39,590 bases of DNA, taken from positions 1 to 39,590 of the forward strand of contig CAAGAM010000198.1 in the NCBI GenBank assembly GCA_900767815.1. Direction: 5' to 3'. Positions 16,308-25,661 of the stretch are shown here, in pieces; position 1 is the first letter of the stretch; the number at the start of each line of letters is the position of its first letter. This DNA comes from Clostridia bacterium (GTDB lineage: Bacteria; Bacillota; Clostridia; Christensenellales; Borkfalkiaceae). The notes under the pieces are model-generated. The model saw only the letters and a list, made by a program, of their open reading frames with translations, was not told where the DNA came from and made no database searches. A program made the position numbers and the translations under genes.

Positions 16308-17747
16308 ATGAATAAAAAAGCGATAAGTTTTGTTCTTGCCGCGGCTCTTTGTTTCGGGATAACCGCTTGCAAAGATTTGACGGGCGGCAGCGAAAATTCC
16401 GATACCGACAGAACGTCGGAAACGGTTCTGGACGGAAAAGAGTTCGAGACGAACGAGCGGTTTATAAGTATAGCCGACGTTCCTCCCGTCAATTTCGATA
16501 AGCTCGACGATTACGTCGCGCTCGGGTTTTCGGGTTACATTTTAACCGAGGACGGAGTGAAACTCACCAATAACGGCGCGATGACCGATGCTTATAAAAA
16601 CGCGGCGGCAGCCGTTAAAAAAGCGGGGCTTGACGTGTATATCAGAAATCAATACAACGACCCCGATTATTTCCGGAACGACGACGGAGATACTTTAAGG
16701 AATAAGTTCGTTGCGGGATATTCTTATAAAATACCCGTAAGAAACCTTACGACGGAATTCAAAGACCTCGGCATTTCGGGTTTTTATATGGCGGACGAAC
16801 CCGTTTACGACAACTTGTACGAATACGGCAAGCTGATCGACTGGTATAACGAATATTATTCCGACACTTACTTCCATATGAATTTGTTTCCGAGCTACGC
16901 CAAAGCGGAAAATTTTTCGAGACACAGTTTCGTCGATTACGTTCGGGCATACGTGGACGAAATAGCGGCGAAAGTCAAGGGAAAGAAAAGCATATGCGTG
17001 GATAACTATCCTTTTCAGACGACCGAATCTATCCGTTCGTCCTATTTCGGCGATCTTATAATCACCGCGACGGCGACTAAGAAATACAACAAGACGGCGG
17101 CGGAAAAGGACAAGGCTAATTTCGGTTTGTGCATTCAGACGTTTTTCGACGGCGGACTTACCGATATCCGCTCGAAAGCGGACGTTTCCTTCCAGATTTG
17201 TACGGGGATAGCCATGGGCGCGAAAGTTTACGAGTATTTCTGTTACGGTTCGGGGCAGGGCATGTACGGCATAATGACTTCGGCGGGCGAAAAGAGGGTT
17301 TACGATTACGTTAAGGACGGAAACGCTTATCTCGCATTTGAAAAAGTCGTCAATTCGTTCGAGTGGCAGGGCGTGAACGCCGTTGCCGCGGAGAACGAAA
17401 AAAACAGAGAGAACGCCGATTCCTTCGATACTCTTGCGGAATTTGCGTTGCGCGATACGGGAAAACTCGACGTTTCCAAAACAAAGAGCAGGCTCGATTC
17501 GCTTATCGGCACTTATAAAAAGGGCGACAGGGACGGATATATGGTCGTCAATTGTTCGCTTCCGTCGTCGGGTAAAGGTCTGGAAGGGAGATCCAATACC
17601 GTCGACCTCTCGATAAAAAACAGCAGACAGGCTCTCGTTTACAGAATAAAAGAGGGAGTTTTGGTTTCGTCCGTCGAGAAAATCGTGGACGGAACACTCA
17701 GAATCAATCTCGGAGCGGGCGACGGCGCGTTCGTTATCCCCGCATAA
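16308..17747 (+). CDS. Putative TIM-barrel glycoside hydrolase-like lipoprotein, third DEP-motif paralogue
   Basis: GAGGTGAAAAG precedes the ATG. A lipoprotein signal ends in ITAC with Cys21. The 479-residue protein is a distant relative of the genes at 732 and 2110: GFYMADEP (Asp164-Glu165-Pro166), HMNLFPS, VDNYPFQ, IQTFF, SFQICTGIAMGAK, and a C-terminal beta region ending in GAFVIPA. The first barrel strands differ and it lacks the FTYW segment. Placed between an alpha-rhamnosidase and sugar permeases, it probably acts on the same glycan at the outer membrane face. Catalytic activity is unproven; Glu165 is the best candidate acid. Confidence 0.7.
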   Translation: MNKKAISFVLAAALCFGITACKDLTGGSENSDTDRTSETVLDGKEFETNERFISIADVPPVNFDKLDDYVALGFSGYILTEDGVKLTNNGAMTDAYKNAAAAVKKAGLDVYIRNQYNDPDYFRNDDGDTLRNKFVAGYSYKIPVRNLTTEFKDLGISGFYMADEPVYDNLYEYGKLIDWYNEYYSDTYFHMNLFPSYAKAENFSRHSFVDYVRAYVDEIAAKVKGKKSICVDNYPFQTTESIRSSYFGDLIITATATKKYNKTAAEKDKANFGLCIQTFFDGGLTDIRSKADVSFQICTGIAMGAKVYEYFCYGSGQGMYGIMTSAGEKRVYDYVKDGNAYLAFEKVVNSFEWQGVNAVAAENEKNRENADSFDTLAEFALRDTGKLDVSKTKSRLDSLIGTYKKGDRDGYMVVNCSLPSSGKGLEGRSNTVDLSIKNSRQALVYRIKEGVLVSSVEKIVDGTLRINLGAGDGAFVIPA

Positions 17748-17756
17748 GGCAGTTTT

Positions 17757-18668
17757 ATGAAAGAAAAAAAGAATCCGCTCACGGAGGGGAGAAACAAAAA
17801 CAGAAGAAAGTTATGGTTGTTCTGTTATCTTATGCTTATCCCCGCAATATGGTGCGTGATAAGGTATTTTGCCGTCAACGGTTATTCCGTTCTCATTGCG
17901 TTCACCGACGGCGAGCCGTTTAAAGATCGATTTACGATACGCAATTTCACGATGCTTTTTAACGAACTCGGGCAGAAAGACAGCATAATTTACCTTGCCG
18001 TGATCAATACTTTCAAGTATTTTCTTTTAGGCACGGTCAAGGTGTTTCTTGCGTTTGTCGTGGCGTATTTTCTGTATAAAAAGATATGGTGTTATAAGGC
18101 GTTCAGATTTATCTTTTTTCTGCCGAGCCTTATCGCGCCCGTCGTTTCGATAATGATTTTCAAAGACATAATCGCCAAATACGGACCGCTTTGGGAGATA
18201 GTAAAAACTCTTTTCGGCGTGGAATACGAAGAAATGCTCGCAAATCCCGCGATTGCCACGAGGGTTATAATGATTTACGTGCTTCTGACGGGTTTCGGAA
18301 CGACTTTCCTTATTTTTATGGGCGCGATGAACAGAGCGCCCGAGGAGTGCTTCGAGGCGGCGAGGATAGACGGCTGTTCGTTATGGCGGGAATTCTGGCA
18401 GATACTTTGTCCGCTTACGTTCGAAACTTTTTCGACAATGCTGTTGCTGCAATTTGCCACTATATTCACCGCGACGGGACCTATTTTGTATTTCACGGGC
18501 GGCTCGTATAACACATATACGTTGTCTTACTGGATATTCGATCAGGTCAGAGGTTCGTCCTATAATTATCCGTCCGCGGTGGGAATGTTCTTCACCGTGC
18601 TTGCGATCCCATTTGTTTTCGGCTCGCGCGCGATAATGAAAAAAATCAACCCGGAGGTAAGCTACTGA
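17757..18668 (+). CDS. Sugar ABC transporter permease, MalF/UgpA type (CUT1)
   Basis: This 303-residue membrane protein has about six predicted helices. The cytoplasmic EAA loop reads EECFEAARIDGCSLWREFWQILCP, which contacts the ATPase in binding-protein-dependent importers. It overlaps the next permease gene by one base (TGATG). With the second permease and binding protein it forms a CUT1 oligosaccharide importer. No ATPase gene is nearby; many Bacillota CUT1 systems share one distant MsmX-type ATPase, and that is the likely arrangement here. Confidence 0.92.
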   Translation: MKEKKNPLTEGRNKNRRKLWLFCYLMLIPAIWCVIRYFAVNGYSVLIAFTDGEPFKDRFTIRNFTMLFNELGQKDSIIYLAVINTFKYFLLGTVKVFLAFVVAYFLYKKIWCYKAFRFIFFLPSLIAPVVSIMIFKDIIAKYGPLWEIVKTLFGVEYEEMLANPAIATRVIMIYVLLTGFGTTFLIFMGAMNRAPEECFEAARIDGCSLWREFWQILCPLTFETFSTMLLLQFATIFTATGPILYFTGGSYNTYTLSYWIFDQVRGSSYNYPSAVGMFFTVLAIPFVFGSRAIMKKINPEVSY

Positions 18669-19534
18669 TGAAATTTTCTTTCGGAAAAAGAAAGAGGTTT
18701 TCGACTTCCGCCGTGGGAATAGCGGTGTTCGTCGTCTTTCTCGTTTACGCTTTGGTGCTTATCGTTCCTTATCTTTACGCGCTCAACGTGTCGCTTAAAA
18801 CGCGCGTAGAATACACCGACAAACCGATATTCGCATTGCCCGAAAAACCGATGTTCGAAAATTATCTGAGGGCGTGGAAAGAACTCAGTTCCGAAAACAC
18901 CTCCGTACCGATGATGTTTTTAAACAGTTTGTGGTATGCGGGCGGAATGTCCTTTTTCGGGGTGTTCTTTTCGGCGATGGCGGCATACGTCGTCGCGTAT
19001 TACAAATTCCCCGGGCGGAGGTTTTTCTACGTTTTCGCTCTCGTTGCAATGCTTCTTCCAATAATGGGAAGCATGGCGAGTTCGCTTAAATTCGCGCAGG
19101 CGATAGGCGCGTACAATTCGCCGTTATTCGCCCTTCTGGAAGCGGGGTGTCTCGGCGGTTCGTTCATTATTTTATACAGTACGTTCAAGGGCGTAAGCAG
19201 GGGATATGCCGAGTCGGCGTTCATCGACGGCGCGGGGCATTTCAGGGTTTTTATAAGCATAATGCTCCCGCAGGTTATATCGCCGCTTTGCGCGTTGCTT
19301 TTAGCGGATTTCATATCGCTGTGGTCGGACTGCGAGGTTCCGCTTATCTATTTCCCGAATCTCCCCACTCTTTCCACGGGGCTGTATTTATATCAGGACG
19401 TAGTTAAGAAAACTTTGGAATATCCCGTATATTTTGCGGGGCTTTTAACGTGTATGGTACCAACCGTCGTCCTTTTTTCCGTTTTTCAGAATACCCTTAT
19501 GGATATTCAGATGGGCGGAGGGCTTAAAGGCTGA
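18668..19534 (+). CDS. Sugar ABC transporter permease, MalG/UgpE type (CUT1)
   Basis: This 288-residue membrane protein has about six helices and an EAA-like loop, YAESAFIDGAGHFRVFISIMLP. The N-terminal YALNVSLKTRVEYTDKP and the later GLYLYQD segments are usual for MalG-type subunits. It is translationally coupled to the upstream permease and precedes the binding lipoprotein by about 30 bases. It is the second membrane subunit of the same importer. Confidence 0.92.
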   Translation: MKFSFGKRKRFSTSAVGIAVFVVFLVYALVLIVPYLYALNVSLKTRVEYTDKPIFALPEKPMFENYLRAWKELSSENTSVPMMFLNSLWYAGGMSFFGVFFSAMAAYVVAYYKFPGRRFFYVFALVAMLLPIMGSMASSLKFAQAIGAYNSPLFALLEAGCLGGSFIILYSTFKGVSRGYAESAFIDGAGHFRVFISIMLPQVISPLCALLLADFISLWSDCEVPLIYFPNLPTLSTGLYLYQDVVKKTLEYPVYFAGLLTCMVPTVVLFSVFQNTLMDIQMGGGLKG

Positions 19535-19563
19535 CGGAATAAATAAAATCGAGGAGAAAAAAG

Positions 19564-21189
19564 ATGAAAAAATTATTGGCTTTGCTTTTGTCTGCGGCTA
19601 CGGTGTTTGCCGTTACCGCATGCGGAAACGGATCCTCCAAAGAGAGCAACAACGGCGAAAGCGACGGTGGGACGACTAATCGTTCCGTTAAAATCACGAT
19701 GAGTTACTATGAGGGCGGAAACGGCTCGGATTGGCTTAAAGCCGTCGTGAACGATTATATGACGAACGTCGATACGGACGTGGAAGTGATCCTCAAAAAA
19801 AGCTCGAGCAACGAAACGGCGAAGAGCAATATCGTGTCCGAAGTGGGGTTGTCGGATATCTACCAGATAGAGACCGATATGTTCGGGAACGGCGAATATC
19901 TCGAAGATTTGACAGGCCTTTACGACGCGAAGGCCTACGGCGAGAACGAGTCGCTTAAAGACAAACTTTCCGCAAGCGTGCTTGAATATTACAACGAAGA
20001 CGGAAAATATTATCAGGTTCCGCAAACTCAGATGACAGGCTGGAACTGGGTTTACAATAAAACCCTTCTGGACGAAACTTTCGGCGCGGGCAAATACACG
20101 TTGCCGAGAACGACCGACGAGTTTCTTGCCTTCGGCGACGCGCTTTATAATAAAGGCGTGTTTTTGACGGCGGGCGCGCTTGCCGACACGCAGGGAGGAG
20201 AATATCTCCATTATGCGATGAGAAACTGGTTCGCTCAGTCTCTGGGACTTGAGGGATACGAAAAATACTTTTCGGGTTACGCGCTCGTAAACGGCGAATG
20301 GAAATTCTGCGAAGAAGAACCGACGATGATAACGGCAAACAGAGCCTCTCTCGAAAGCGTTTACGGCTTGGCGGAAAAACTTTTCTCTAAGGCGAGCGGT
20401 AATTCCGTTCAATACCTTCACAACACGAGCGAATCGTTCGCTTATAAGGACGTGGATAAGGTGTTTTACCGCGGAAAGTTCAAAAGGCAGGATTTAACGC
20501 CCTTTGCGTTCCACTTCGTCGGAAGCTGGCTCGAAAACGAAGTGAAGCCTTTCAAAGAGGATAAAACCATAAAGGATCAGGACGTTTACGCGATGAAAAT
20601 GCCCGTTTTAAGCTCGATAACGACGAGAGCGACGAGCATAGAAAACGATGAGAAATTGCGCGCGGTCGTAGATTATGCGGACGGCGTTACGAGCGAAAAA
20701 CCGAGCGGCGTTACGGACGGAGATATAGAAATCGTAAGAGAAGCGAGAAATATGGTGGTGGAAAACATCTGCCGTTCGTTCGTTATCCCGAGAAAGGCAA
20801 ACAATAAGGAAAAGTGCAAGGAATTCCTTTCTTATCTCTTCTCCGAAAGAGCGCAGAAAATCGCCGCGAAAAACGCGGGCGGAAACGTCATGCTTCCTTA
20901 CGGATATAAGCCGACGGACGAGGATACGGGCTTTACGATAAGCCCTTACGTAAAGAGCGTTTATGCTGTAGCCGAGAACGCGGTTATAGTGGACGCGGGC
21001 AATTACGACAAGAAATTTACGACGATTGTCGGCATGAAATGGTATCACGACAAAAAAACCGCCAACAAATCCATTGCGGTCGATATTTTCTCGGGCGTAT
21101 ACACTCCCGCTTCGGAAATTTACGAATCCACTTACGGCAATTATAAGACGAACTGGAGCAACTATATCGAAAAATTCAAAAAAGCATAA
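19564..21189 (+). CDS. Sugar ABC transporter substrate-binding lipoprotein
   Basis: CGAGGAGAAAAAAG precedes the ATG. A lipoprotein signal ends in VTAC (Cys20), followed by a Ser/Asn/Gly-rich linker and a type of extracellular solute-binding protein fold (541 residues, at the long end for sugar binders). Early ITMSYYEGGNGSDWLKAVVNDYM is the typical first strand and helix of these proteins. Trp-rich stretches such as TGWNWVYNKTLLDE suit carbohydrate stacking. It follows its two permease genes. The ligand is unknown; the length suggests an oligosaccharide. Confidence 0.88.
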   Translation: MKKLLALLLSAATVFAVTACGNGSSKESNNGESDGGTTNRSVKITMSYYEGGNGSDWLKAVVNDYMTNVDTDVEVILKKSSSNETAKSNIVSEVGLSDIYQIETDMFGNGEYLEDLTGLYDAKAYGENESLKDKLSASVLEYYNEDGKYYQVPQTQMTGWNWVYNKTLLDETFGAGKYTLPRTTDEFLAFGDALYNKGVFLTAGALADTQGGEYLHYAMRNWFAQSLGLEGYEKYFSGYALVNGEWKFCEEEPTMITANRASLESVYGLAEKLFSKASGNSVQYLHNTSESFAYKDVDKVFYRGKFKRQDLTPFAFHFVGSWLENEVKPFKEDKTIKDQDVYAMKMPVLSSITTRATSIENDEKLRAVVDYADGVTSEKPSGVTDGDIEIVREARNMVVENICRSFVIPRKANNKEKCKEFLSYLFSERAQKIAAKNAGGNVMLPYGYKPTDEDTGFTISPYVKSVYAVAENAVIVDAGNYDKKFTTIVGMKWYHDKKTANKSIAVDIFSGVYTPASEIYESTYGNYKTNWSNYIEKFKKA

Positions 21190-21206
21190 AATCTCGGAGG
21201 GGTAAA

Positions 21207-24200
21207 ATGAAAAAAGTATTATCTGTTTTATTTGCGATAGCAACGTCGCTGTGTATGTTGTTTGCGGTTGCGTGTTCCGATGCCGGCGATTCGTCAAGCG
21301 CGGGGAATAAACCCAAAAAACTCTCTATAAAACTCGAAAAAGAGTTTGCGGACGGAACGCAGATTCCTTACGCCAAAGAAATAACGTTTCCGTCTGCAAC
21401 GGTTACGGACGAAAAGGGCGACGTCGTTTCTTACGAAATCGTATACAAAGTCGCCGATAAGGAGGGCGAAACGACGGAAAGTTCTTATCCGAATTTCGAA
21501 CTCGCGCCGGGCGCGTATACGTTGACGTATTTTTACAGCGAAGAGCTTAAACTGACCTATTCTTTCACGGTTGTCGATTCCGATAAACCCGAAATAAACT
21601 TTTCGAAAGTCCCCGCCGATTTGTTTATCGGCGAAAACGAGTATTCCACGCTTCCCGCCGTGAAAATAGAAGACGCGTCGGAAGTGGAAGCCCCCGTTAA
21701 AAAACTCACGTTCATAAAAAGCGGCGAGGAGACGGAAACCGAAGTCGAATACAACAAGATGAACGACAGTTTCCCCGTCGGAAACGAGCAGGGAACGTTT
21801 ACCCTCACCGTCACCGCCGCCGATATATGGGGCAACGAAACGACGGAAAGCGTAAGCTGGCAGGTTAAAAATTACGATTGGGCGGCTCCGACGCCCGAAA
21901 ACGGTTACGTCGCCGATTTTGCCGACGAGGGTTATCTCAATTACGTCCGTTCGGGCGAAATGAGTCCTTACTGGAACATAAAGGGCGATCATAAAGACGA
22001 ATGGCTTCGGAATTTCGAGGGTGCGGACGGCGTTGTGAAAATCGATATCGGTTTCACTCCCGAAAACTATAACGTCATAAGCGTGAAATTGCCGAAGCCC
22101 GTTAAAAAGGCGGATATCGAAGGCAGATATCTTGCGGTCAGGGCATACGTTTCGGGCGAAAGTCTCGATAACTTCTTCGGCTTCGGCGGTATATGGTATA
22201 TGGACGGACAGGATTCCGCCGCTTCCGTAAGACAGACGGGGTTAAAAATCGGCGAGTGGGGAGTTTACTATATAAGCTATGAAGATCTCGTAAACGCGAA
22301 ATGCTATTCCGTAGAAAACGATAAGAACAGCGATATAACGAAGTTGCAGTTCTGCTTCCGCAGAACGGACGCGCTCATGTCTTATATGAGCCTTTATCTC
22401 GACAGAATCACTATAGCGGAAAAGCTTCCGTCCGTCGGAAATCTTACGGTTGAAAACGGTAAAGCGACCTGGAACGCCGTGGATAACGCGGAAAGTTATA
22501 TCGTAACCGAAGGCGGCGAAATTACGTCCGTCGAAGGTACGGAATATACTCTTCGCAAAGCTAAGGGCGTTGTAACCGTCGCGGCGAAAGGAGATAACGT
22601 ATCTTACCTCGATTCCGAATCGGCTTCGGTCGCTTACGGAATAACCCCGAAAGTGGGCGAATTCGCTTCTTTCGACGACGAGCTTTATTCTTCGCTTGTA
22701 ACCGACAAGGTAAACGTCGGAGGAGAAACCAAGGGTTATGCCCCGGGAAAAGTCGTCAATTCTTATACGGACGGCGTGTTCAACACAACGTTCGGTTGCG
22801 GTTCGTGGGGGATCGTAAGCTCGCTTGCGATTAAATTCCCCATGGCGGCGGATCTTACGGGTATGGATTATCTCGTTATAAAAATGAGCGTTTCGTGCGA
22901 TACGGAGCTTTCGAAATTTGCCGTATACGACCTCGATTATACGAAATATCTCGGAAAAATCGAGATGCAGAGCGGGTTGTATACTTATATCATCGATATT
23001 TCCGACAAAGAGCTTACGAAGATAAACGGAATCGAGTTTTTGATTCAGAGCAAAGAAGGAATCGTCGGCGACGTGAACGTTACCTTCGGATATATCACGG
23101 GTGCGAAAAATCTCGGCGAAGTCAAGGTTGCAAACGATAAGGCTAACCATAAAATAACCTGGGAAGCGGTTGAAAACGCGGCAGGTTACGTCGTTAAAAT
23201 CGGCGACAACGAGGAGACCGTTCTTCCCGCCGATACGCTCGGATACGTCTATCCTTCCGAAGGATACGGAACGATTACGATTTTCGCAAAAGGCGACGGA
23301 AAGAATTTCTTCGACGGCAAGAAGGCGGACATTCGTTACGATTCGAGAGAAATTCTCGAAAACGTCGGCGGTTTTTCGTTGAACGGCAAAACCCTTAGCT
23401 GGACGAAAAACGAAAAAGCCGCGGGTTATAAGGTAAAAATAAACGGAAAAGAAACCGAAACCGATAAAGAAGAGTACGTCATAACCGAACGCGGATATAT
23501 CGTCGTCGAGGTTAAAGCTCTCGGAAACGGAACGACTACGGCGGACGGAGAATACGTTGTCGCGTGCGGCGGGGATTTCTTCCTTGACGGAAGATATCTT
23601 GCCGACTTTACGGCGGGTTATGAAAAGCTTGTCGATAACGACGTCAATTCCATGCTTATCGGCGATTATTTCATCGAAAAATATTCCGCAAAGTTCGTCG
23701 AGGACGGGAATTATACCGAAATCACGTTAAACGAGCTTAAATGGAATGCTTACGGCGCGATAAGGGTGAAATTGCCGAACGCCGCTGCCGCAAGCGGAAA
23801 ATACGTCGTAAAATATAAAGTTACGGGTATAAACGGCGAAAAGTTGTCCGCGTCGCAGTTCAGAATAATCGAACGCGAAGGCGGCTGGATTTATACGCAG
23901 GGCGCGACTTCGTTTGACGGAGATTGGGCGTATGCCGAGGTGACTTTGGACGAAAACGCGTCGGGCGGATTGGTGTTCGTGTTTGACGGTGCGAGCGTAA
24001 ACGGAATAAAGCTCGGTCTCGATTATATCGTCAAGGTTGAAAAACTTGCCGCTCCCGAAAACATAACCGTTGAAAATTCCTCGAAAACATTGTCCTGGAA
24101 CGCCGTTTCAAACGCGACCGCTTACGAAATCGTCAAAGACGGCGAAGTGTGGAAAACGGTGAACGAAACGACCGTTTCGTGCGAAGGCATAGGAACGTTC

Positions 24201-25646
24201 GGCGTTCTCGGCGTGAGAGCCGTCGGCGGAATCGGTTTTAAAACAAGCGAAATTACCGCCGCGAATATAACTCTGAGCGGCGACGATTGGGTTGAAATCG
24301 CGGGGACGCTTAAAATCGTCGGGCATGCGCAGTGGGAGCCGGGGCTTATTCAGCTCGAATTCGACAAAGCGGGCATGAACGCCTCGGAAGCCGTCGATTT
24401 CGGAAAACTCGTCATCGAGGCAAACGGCGAAAAAATCGCGGCGACGAAATTCGAATACGGCAACGAAGTCAAGTTCAACGTATATGCGGACTATCCGGAA
24501 ACTTACGCGGGCGGCGTTTCCACGGTCGTTTTCAGGGCGGGATCGGTTCTTATTCAGAATTCTAAACTTTATAAGATAGAAAATGATTACACGGTGGTTT
24601 ATAACGGAAGCAACTGGATTGCATTGGTCGGGGAAATAAACGCGGAATACGTCGGCTGGAGCAGCAACACGCAGATTCAGATAAACAATCTCGATCTTTC
24701 TTATCTCGAACAGGGAACGGTTAAATTCTTCGGTTCGATATCCTCTTGCGGCGCGGATATAACGCCCGTACTTACCTACCATGCAAGCCCGAAAACGCTC
24801 GATATCACGGGGACTTACAACCTTACGTCGTCCGAAGAATATCCTTTGCCGCAGGTTACGATAAAGAAAGGCACGATAATCTGGCAGACGAACAAGGCAT
24901 ATCGCTTTGCGAAAGATTGGACGGCGGTATACCGCGAGGACGGAAACAACGATAATAAGCCGTGGGCATACCTTTCGGACGCCGATTTTTCGTGGAGCAG
25001 CGCGTGGGGCAATATCGTTCAGCTTAAATCCGATATGTTGTTTGCTTCGTCGGCGATAAACGGCGCGGGGCTTATCGTTTACGGAAACGGCGTTAAACTT
25101 ACGGGAGTAATCGCGAACGCAAACACCGACGAATTGCACCATATTCAGTTTAAAACCGACGTTTTCCCGAAGGAAGCGTCGAACGGTTATGCCGTTCCCA
25201 CGGTCGTTATAAAAGCGGGTTCCGTTATCGCTCAGAACAATTCCGTCGTTGCGGCGAGAATAACGAAAGACGTCACTCTCGCTTACGTCGGCGGCAGATG
25301 GGCTATGGCGGACGGAAACGTATCGGCAACGAGGGTTTCCTGGGACGGAAAGGATCAGAATCCTCCGCTTGTTCAGATACAGTTCGACGTAACGTTCTTG
25401 AATTACGCGATAGACCTTTCGGGCGCGGAAATCCTGTTTAACGGCAATAAAACGACGGAAATAAGCGCGGTTGCGAATCCCGACGATCTGCACCACGTGC
25501 AGTTTAAGAGTAATTCTTTCCCGCAAAATGACGGCGACACGATCGTTATAAAGAAAGGCTCGGTTTTAAAACAAGATAAAATCGAGTTCGTCGTAACGGA
25601 AGATATCGTTCTTACGAAAGTCGATTCCGTCTGGACTCTCGGATAA
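21207..25646 (+). CDS. Large multidomain surface lipoprotein with Ig/FN3-like modules and C-terminal tandem repeats
   Basis: The 1479-residue product has a lipoprotein signal (VAC, Cys23) after CGGAGGGG. By sequence pattern it contains Ig-like domains (~30-220), a beta-sandwich resembling carbohydrate-binding modules (~225-400), an FN3-like unit (~404-480), a second sandwich (~480-640), two FN3-like units (~640-790; ITWEAVENAAGYVV, LSWTKNEKAAGYKV), a third sandwich (~790-945), an FN3-like unit (~945-1022; LSWNAVSNATAYEI), and four repeats of 109-116 residues (~1024-1479). There is no cell-wall sorting signal and no catalytic motif. It probably captures or displays polysaccharide for the importer encoded upstream. 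Domain borders are approximate and the binding role is inferred. Confidence 0.75.
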   Translation: MKKVLSVLFAIATSLCMLFAVACSDAGDSSSAGNKPKKLSIKLEKEFADGTQIPYAKEITFPSATVTDEKGDVVSYEIVYKVADKEGETTESSYPNFELAPGAYTLTYFYSEELKLTYSFTVVDSDKPEINFSKVPADLFIGENEYSTLPAVKIEDASEVEAPVKKLTFIKSGEETETEVEYNKMNDSFPVGNEQGTFTLTVTAADIWGNETTESVSWQVKNYDWAAPTPENGYVADFADEGYLNYVRSGEMSPYWNIKGDHKDEWLRNFEGADGVVKIDIGFTPENYNVISVKLPKPVKKADIEGRYLAVRAYVSGESLDNFFGFGGIWYMDGQDSAASVRQTGLKIGEWGVYYISYEDLVNAKCYSVENDKNSDITKLQFCFRRTDALMSYMSLYLDRITIAEKLPSVGNLTVENGKATWNAVDNAESYIVTEGGEITSVEGTEYTLRKAKGVVTVAAKGDNVSYLDSESASVAYGITPKVGEFASFDDELYSSLVTDKVNVGGETKGYAPGKVVNSYTDGVFNTTFGCGSWGIVSSLAIKFPMAADLTGMDYLVIKMSVSCDTELSKFAVYDLDYTKYLGKIEMQSGLYTYIIDISDKELTKINGIEFLIQSKEGIVGDVNVTFGYITGAKNLGEVKVANDKANHKITWEAVENAAGYVVKIGDNEETVLPADTLGYVYPSEGYGTITIFAKGDGKNFFDGKKADIRYDSREILENVGGFSLNGKTLSWTKNEKAAGYKVKINGKETETDKEEYVITERGYIVVEVKALGNGTTTADGEYVVACGGDFFLDGRYLADFTAGYEKLVDNDVNSMLIGDYFIEKYSAKFVEDGNYTEITLNELKWNAYGAIRVKLPNAAAASGKYVVKYKVTGINGEKLSASQFRIIEREGGWIYTQGATSFDGDWAYAEVTLDENASGGLVFVFDGASVNGIKLGLDYIVKVEKLAAPENITVENSSKTLSWNAVSNATAYEIVKDGEVWKTVNETTVSCEGIGTFGVLGVRAVGGIGFKTSEITAANITLSGDDWVEIAGTLKIVGHAQWEPGLIQLEFDKAGMNASEAVDFGKLVIEANGEKIAATKFEYGNEVKFNVYADYPETYAGGVSTVVFRAGSVLIQNSKLYKIENDYTVVYNGSNWIALVGEINAEYVGWSSNTQIQINNLDLSYLEQGTVKFFGSISSCGADITPVLTYHASPKTLDITGTYNLTSSEEYPLPQVTIKKGTIIWQTNKAYRFAKDWTAVYREDGNNDNKPWAYLSDADFSWSSAWGNIVQLKSDMLFASSAINGAGLIVYGNGVKLTGVIANANTDELHHIQFKTDVFPKEASNGYAVPTVVIKAGSVIAQNNSVVAARITKDVTLAYVGGRWAMADGNVSATRVSWDGKDQNPPLVQIQFDVTFLNYAIDLSGAEILFNGNKTTEISAVANPDDLHHVQFKSNSFPQNDGDTIVIKKGSVLKQDKIEFVVTEDIVLTKVDSVWTLG
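24280..25643 (+). repeat. Four coding tandem repeats in the large lipoprotein
   Basis: Repeats begin near 24280, 24605, 24950 and 25288. Each has a Trp-containing start (for example RWAMADGNVSA), a Gln-rich strand, a segment like DLHHVQFK in the last two copies, and an ending of the form VVIKAGSVIxQN. The final bases start a fifth unit (VWTLG) that is cut off by the stop. Confidence 0.7.
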
Positions 25647-25661
25647 AACGAGGGAAAGTTT

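Noticed and set aside
21294..25526. Long antisense frames opposite the large lipoprotein and elsewhere
   Set aside because: They have Arg/Val/Phe-rich compositions produced by reading the complement of biased codons and show no domains or start signals.
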